From Acetobacteraceae bacterium (GTDB lineage Bacteria; Pseudomonadota; Alphaproteobacteria; Acetobacterales; Acetobacteraceae), in assembly GCA_947446625.1 (NCBI GenBank), contig CANFIE010000142.1, positions 1-8,927 on the forward strand: a DNA stretch of 8,927 bases, read 5' to 3'. The position numbers and the translations under genes were made by a program. Shown piece after piece: positions 5,820-8,927 of this stretch (its first letter is position 1; every line of letters starts with the position of its first letter). The notes under the pieces were generated by a model. That model searched no databases, had not been told where the DNA came from, and worked only from the letters and a program-made list of their open reading frames with translations.

Positions 5820-7595
5820 CTAACTCCGCTCCACCAGCCGGCGCAACGCCGCCACGCCAACCGGTGGCGCCGGCTGCCAGGGCACCACGAACAAGCGGCG
5901 GGCCAGTTGGTCACGTACCCGACGCAGTTGCGCCTGTTCACCTTGCAGGCGGCGCAGCAGCAATGGGTCCTGCGTGCCGGCTGCCAGCAGGCTGCGGTTC
6001 ATCACCCAGGCATAGGGTTCGATCCGGGCGCGGCGCAGGTCGTCCTGCAACGCCGCCGCCTCGGAAACCGGGGTGGTCTCCGGCAGGGCCACCAGTACCA
6101 CGCGGGTGTAGTCCGGGTCCTGCAGCCGCATCAGTGGCGTGGTGATGCGGCCCGCGCCGGCGCCATGCGCCTCCAGGTCGTGGGTCATCTGCCGGTGGTA
6201 GGCGCCGGTCGCGTCCATCAGCAGCAGGGTATGGCCGGTGGGGGCGGTATCCAGCACCACGAAGGCACCGCGGGCTTCGGCGACGGTGCGGGAGAAGGCG
6301 TGGAACACCGCCACCTCCTCGGTGCAGGGCGAGCGCAGGTCCTCGCGCAGCAGGGCACGGCCGGCATCGTCCAGCGTCTTGCCACGGGCGGCCATGATCC
6401 GCTCGACATAGGCGTCGGTCTCGGCCTTCGGGTCTATCCGGTCCACCCGCAGGCCGGGCAGGTCGCCGGCCACGGTCATGGTCAGGTGCGCGGCCGGGTC
6501 GGTGGTGCTGAGATGCACGCTGTGGCCTCGCTGCACCAGGCCGATGGCGATGGCGGCGGCCACCGTGGTTTTGCCCACGCCACCCTTGCCCATGACCATG
6601 ATGAGGCCGCGTTGCGCGCTGGCCAACTCGTCCACCAGGGCGTTGAGCCCCGGCAGTGTGAGTTCGTGGGCGATGGCAAGGCTGGCGGCAGCCGGTGGCG
6701 CCGCGCCAATGCCGAACAGGGCGCGCAATGCCGGCAGGCCAACCATGTCGAAGGGCCGCAGCGGAATTTCGTCGCGCGGCAGGGCGGCCAGCGCGCCGGG
6801 CATGGCGGCCAGAGCGTCGCGGCCCTGGCGCTCCAGCGCGACGGCCACCGGGTCTGTCGTCAGGCTGGCATGGAACACGCCGTTGACGATCAGGCGCTGG
6901 TTGCCCAGGCCGAGCGCCTGCAACTCTCCGGCGGTGCGGGCGGCTTCCGCCAGGGCACCGCGATCTGGCCGCGTGACCAGCAGGATGGTGGTCAGCTTGG
7001 CATCGCCCAATGCGGCCAACGCCGCCTGGAAGCGGCTTTCCTGCATCTTCAGGCCGGAATGAGGACCCAGGCAGGAGGCGCCGCGGTCATTGCCGGCCAG
7101 GAAGCCGGTCCAGGCCTTGGGCAGGCTGAGCAGGCGGATGGTGTGGCCGGTTGGCGCGGTGTCGAAGACCACATGCTCCCAGGCCGCGGACTCGCCGGCG
7201 AGCAGGCCGGCGAATTCGTCGAAGGCGGCGATTTCCGTGGTGCAGGCGCCGGAAAGCTGTTCGCGGACCGTACCGCGCTCGGCCTCGGAGGTATCACCGG
7301 GCATCTGCGCCAGCACCCGCAGGCGATAAGCCTCGGCGGCACCATTCGGGTCGATGTTCATGGCGGCAAGCCCTGGTGCCCCGGGTACCGGCACCGGCGT
7401 GTGACCCAGCGCCACGCCCAGCATCTCGTCCAGGTTCGAGGCCGGGTCGGTGCTGACCAGCAGCACGGTTTTGCCGGCATGGGCCAGGGCCAGCGCGGCG
7501 GCGCAGGCGGCGGAGGTTTTGCCCACCCCGCCCTTGCCGGTGAAGAACAGATGCCGGGTGGGGTGCTGCAGGAAACTGGGCAAGGGCTCGGGCAT
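5820..7595 (-). CDS. arsA: Arsenite-activated pump ATPase ArsA (two-domain)
   Basis: Cytoplasmic catalytic subunit of an arsenite/antimonite efflux pump; it binds As(III)/Sb(III) and hydrolyses ATP to power the membrane permease. The protein is 591 residues, close to the classical E. coli plasmid ArsA. It has two homologous halves. A1 has deviant Walker A GKGGVGKT at 20-27 and DTAPTGHT at 145-152. A2 has GKGGVGKT at 336-343 and DTAPTGHT at 449-456. The three metalloid-binding cysteines are all present in conserved contexts: Cys118 (LSGACTTEIAAFDEF), Cys175 (GASCLGPHSGL) and Cys424 (RSPCTEEVAVF). His151 and His455 are also present. The start ATG 7593-7595 is preceded by GGAG with a 5-nt gap. 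The frame extends to a TTG at 7700 without any family-like residues, so I reject the longer form. Divergent from the ACR3 gene, which supplies the channel. No ArsD chaperone gene is nearby. Confidence 0.97.
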   Translation of the reverse strand: MPEPLPSFLQHPTRHLFFTGKGGVGKTSAACAAALALAHAGKTVLLVSTDPASNLDEMLGVALGHTPVPVPGAPGLAAMNIDPNGAAEAYRLRVLAQMPGDTSEAERGTVREQLSGACTTEIAAFDEFAGLLAGESAAWEHVVFDTAPTGHTIRLLSLPKAWTGFLAGNDRGASCLGPHSGLKMQESRFQAALAALGDAKLTTILLVTRPDRGALAEAARTAGELQALGLGNQRLIVNGVFHASLTTDPVAVALERQGRDALAAMPGALAALPRDEIPLRPFDMVGLPALRALFGIGAAPPAAASLAIAHELTLPGLNALVDELASAQRGLIMVMGKGGVGKTTVAAAIAIGLVQRGHSVHLSTTDPAAHLTMTVAGDLPGLRVDRIDPKAETDAYVERIMAARGKTLDDAGRALLREDLRSPCTEEVAVFHAFSRTVAEARGAFVVLDTAPTGHTLLLMDATGAYHRQMTHDLEAHGAGAGRITTPLMRLQDPDYTRVVLVALPETTPVSEAAALQDDLRRARIEPYAWVMNRSLLAAGTQDPLLLRRLQGEQAQLRRVRDQLARRLFVVPWQPAPPVGVAALRRLVERS

Positions 7596-7766
7596 GGCAA
7601 CTCCACGGGCGACCGAAGGGCTGGAGCGCGTTCGCATGCCATGGGCCGCTTCGACAGCAACGTGGTGCAAAGGCCGGAGTTTCGCCTTGGGGTACCTCAA
7701 GCGGTGCCGACACTGCTATTGGTACATGCCCGTTGACCGCCCCGAACCGCCCGCCGGAGACCCAGC
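7596..7766. promoter_or_regulatory. Divergent arsA / ACR3 intergenic region, presumed promoters
   Basis: These 171 bp separate two divergently transcribed arsenic genes, so both promoters and any ArsR-type operator should lie here. The only clear sites are the two ribosome-binding sites: GGAG before arsA (minus strand) and GGAG eight nt before the ACR3 ATG. For the ACR3 side, TGCTATTGGT (7714-7723) resembles an extended -10, without a convincing -35 at the correct distance. GGTAC occurs twice (7691-7695 and 7721-7725). I see no strong dyad of the usual ArsR type. Short open frames crossing the region have no recognisable protein character. Confidence 0.45.
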
Positions 7767-8831
7767 ATGAGCACCACCACCGCACCACGCCGCTTGGGCT
7801 TTCTGGATCGCTGGCTGACGCTGTGGATCTTCGCCGCCATGGCGCTGGGCATTGCGCTGGGGTCACTGGTGCCGGGGCTGCCGGTGGCGCTGGAGGCGCT
7901 TTCGGTCAATGGCACCAACCTGCCCATCGCCATCGGCCTGGTGCTGATGATGTATCCGCCGCTGGCGCGGGTGCGCTACGAGGCGCTGCCCAACGTGTTC
8001 CGCGACCACCGCGTGCTGTTGCTCTCGCTGGTGCAGAACTGGGTGATCGGGCCGGTGCTGATGTTCGCGCTGGCGGTGATCTTCCTGGCGGACCAACCGG
8101 AATACATGACCGGGCTGATCCTCATCGGCCTGGCGCGCTGCATTGCCATGGTGCTGGTGTGGAACCATCTGGCGCGCGGTGATGCGCAATACGTCGCCGG
8201 GCTGGTGGCGTTCAACAGCATCTTCCAACTGGCCTTCTTCGGTGCCTACGCCTGGTTCTTCCTGTCTGTGCTGCCACCGCTGCTGGGGCTGGAGGGACAT
8301 GTGGTGCAAGTGAGCTTCGGCACCATTGCCGGCGCAGTGCTGCTCTATCTCGGCCTGCCCTTCGTGGCCGGGTTCCTGACCCGCCGGGTGCTGATCGCAC
8401 GCCAGGGCGAGGGCTGGTACACCACGCGCTTCCTGCCGCGCATCGCGCCCGTCACGCTGGTGGCGCTGCTGTTCACCATTCTGGCCATGTTTACGCTGAA
8501 GGGCGGCGAGGTGCTGCGCCTGCCGCTGGATGCGCTGCGCATTGCGCTGCCGCTGGCAATCTACTTCCTGGTGATGTTCGTGGTGAGCTTCTGGATGGGC
8601 CGGCTGATCCGGGCGGATTATCCGCGCACCACCGCCATTGCCTTCACCGCCGCGTCCAACAACTTCGAACTCGCCATCGCAGTGGCCATCGCCGCCTTTG
8701 GCCTGGCCTCGCCGGTGGCCTTCGCCACGGTCATCGGCCCGCTGGTGGAAGTGCCGGTGCTGATCCTGCTGGTGAATGTGGCGCTGTGGTTCGGCCGGCG
8801 CTGGTTTCCGGGGACGCTGCCGACCGCGTGA
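7767..8831 (+). CDS. acr3: ACR3-family arsenite efflux permease
   Basis: Inner-membrane arsenite extruder of the ACR3 (BART superfamily) type, 354 residues with about ten hydrophobic segments from residue 15 to 342 and short loops. Diagnostic features are GLARCIAMVLVWNHLA with Cys125, matching the essential cysteine of TM4, and NNFELAIAVAIAAFG with Glu301, matching the essential glutamate of TM9. The closing block GPLVEVPVLILLVNVALW (about 324-341) is also diagnostic. It starts at ATG 7767-7769 behind GGAG with an 8-nt spacing. ACR3 proteins can work alone, driven by the proton motive force, or coupled to ArsA. The divergent full-length arsA suggests the coupled mode here. Many databases name this gene arsB, although it is not homologous to true ArsB. 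It is convergent with a Dpp-type permease gene, leaving 25 bp between stops. Confidence 0.96.
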   Translation: MSTTTAPRRLGFLDRWLTLWIFAAMALGIALGSLVPGLPVALEALSVNGTNLPIAIGLVLMMYPPLARVRYEALPNVFRDHRVLLLSLVQNWVIGPVLMFALAVIFLADQPEYMTGLILIGLARCIAMVLVWNHLARGDAQYVAGLVAFNSIFQLAFFGAYAWFFLSVLPPLLGLEGHVVQVSFGTIAGAVLLYLGLPFVAGFLTRRVLIARQGEGWYTTRFLPRIAPVTLVALLFTILAMFTLKGGEVLRLPLDALRIALPLAIYFLVMFVVSFWMGRLIRADYPRTTAIAFTAASNNFELAIAVAIAAFGLASPVAFATVIGPLVEVPVLILLVNVALWFGRRWFPGTLPTA

Positions 8832-8856
8832 GGCCGCGCGGCGCCAGGGCCGGGAA

Positions 8857-8927
8857 TCAGCGCAAGGTGGGGTCCAGCCGGTCGCGCAGCCAGTCGCCCA
8901 GCAGTGAAACCGACAGCGTGGTGAGAA
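8857..8927 (-). CDS. C-terminal end of a Dpp/Opp-type ABC permease (truncated by window edge)
   Basis: Reading the minus strand inward from the right edge gives LTTLSVSLLGDWLRDRLDPT followed by LR and TGA (8857-8859). The SLLGDWLRDRLDP ending is the conserved C-terminus of DppC/OppC-like permeases, in which the last membrane helix runs into LLGDxLRDxLDPR. Only 22 full codons are inside the window, so substrate and exact subunit cannot be resolved. It belongs to a different ABC class from the PotB/PotC-type permeases further left. It is convergent with the ACR3 gene, and the 25-bp GC-rich gap between the two stops shows no strong terminator. Confidence 0.72.
   Translation of the reverse strand, partial: LTTLSVSLLGDWLRDRLDPTLR

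Noticed and set aside
7596..7700. 35-residue N-terminal extension of ArsA from a TTG codon
   Set aside because: ArsA proteins begin shortly before the first P-loop, and the ATG at 7595 has a good GGAG site; the extension has no family-like sequence.
5811..7736. 641-codon open frame on the plus strand opposite arsA
   Set aside because: It is antisense to a gene with complete family motifs. Its composition (Gly, Gln, His, Ala-rich) is what high-GC antisense frames give, and no domain is recognisable.
7638..7736. Possible small plus-strand peptide upstream of the ACR3 gene (MGRFDSNVVQRP...)
   Set aside because: No ribosome-binding site, no recognisable motif, and the length is expected by chance in GC-rich intergenic DNA.
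8832..8856. GC-rich gap between convergent ACR3 and Dpp-type permease genes as a terminator
   Set aside because: Only short imperfect GC complementarity and no T-tract, so it does not meet a reasonable standard for a terminator.

Overview
The window is about 65-70% GC by eye and tightly packed. It looks like an accessory stretch of a high-GC Gram-negative proteobacterium. An alphaproteobacterium of the Acetobacteraceae (Roseomonas-like) is my best guess, from gene style and codon use only; no rRNA or other phylogenetic marker is present. There are seven intact genes, two genes cut by the window edges, one decayed gene and one conspicuous intergenic repeat.

Left edge (1-205): the last 30 codons of an unidentified plus-strand gene, then a convergent intergenic gap filled by two back-to-back hairpins that share the same 7-nt ends (TAGAGCA ... 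TGCTCTA or TACTCTA) but have different cores.

Transport operon on the minus strand (5315 down to 206): a Tat-type periplasmic solute-binding protein, two PotB/PotC-type permeases, a PotA-type ATPase and an NtaA/SnaA/DszA-type flavin-dependent monooxygenase. Genes are separated by 1-5 nt or overlap by ATGA, so they are almost certainly one transcript. The ABC system should import a small organic molecule and the FMNH2-dependent monooxygenase would oxidise it; the substrate cannot be read from sequence. Just upstream of the binding protein lies an amidase-signature remnant (about 5375-5735) that has lost its whole middle, including the catalytic serines. The locus may once have encoded a hydrolase as well.

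Arsenic resistance pair (5820-8831): arsA, encoding a full-length two-domain arsenite-activated ATPase (minus strand), is divergent from an ACR3-family arsenite efflux permease (plus strand), with a 171-bp shared intergenic region. Together they would form an ATP-driven As(III)/Sb(III) extrusion pump. No arsR, arsD or arsC is visible in the window.

Right edge (8857-8927): the C-terminal end of a Dpp/Opp-type ABC permease on the minus strand, convergent with the ACR3 gene.

I see no tRNA, rRNA, CRISPR array, transposase or phage gene. Most of the content belongs to known families. The unusual parts are the double hairpin, the deleted amidase that opens an in-frame chimeric ORF into the binding protein, and an arsA-ACR3 pair with no local regulator or ArsD chaperone.
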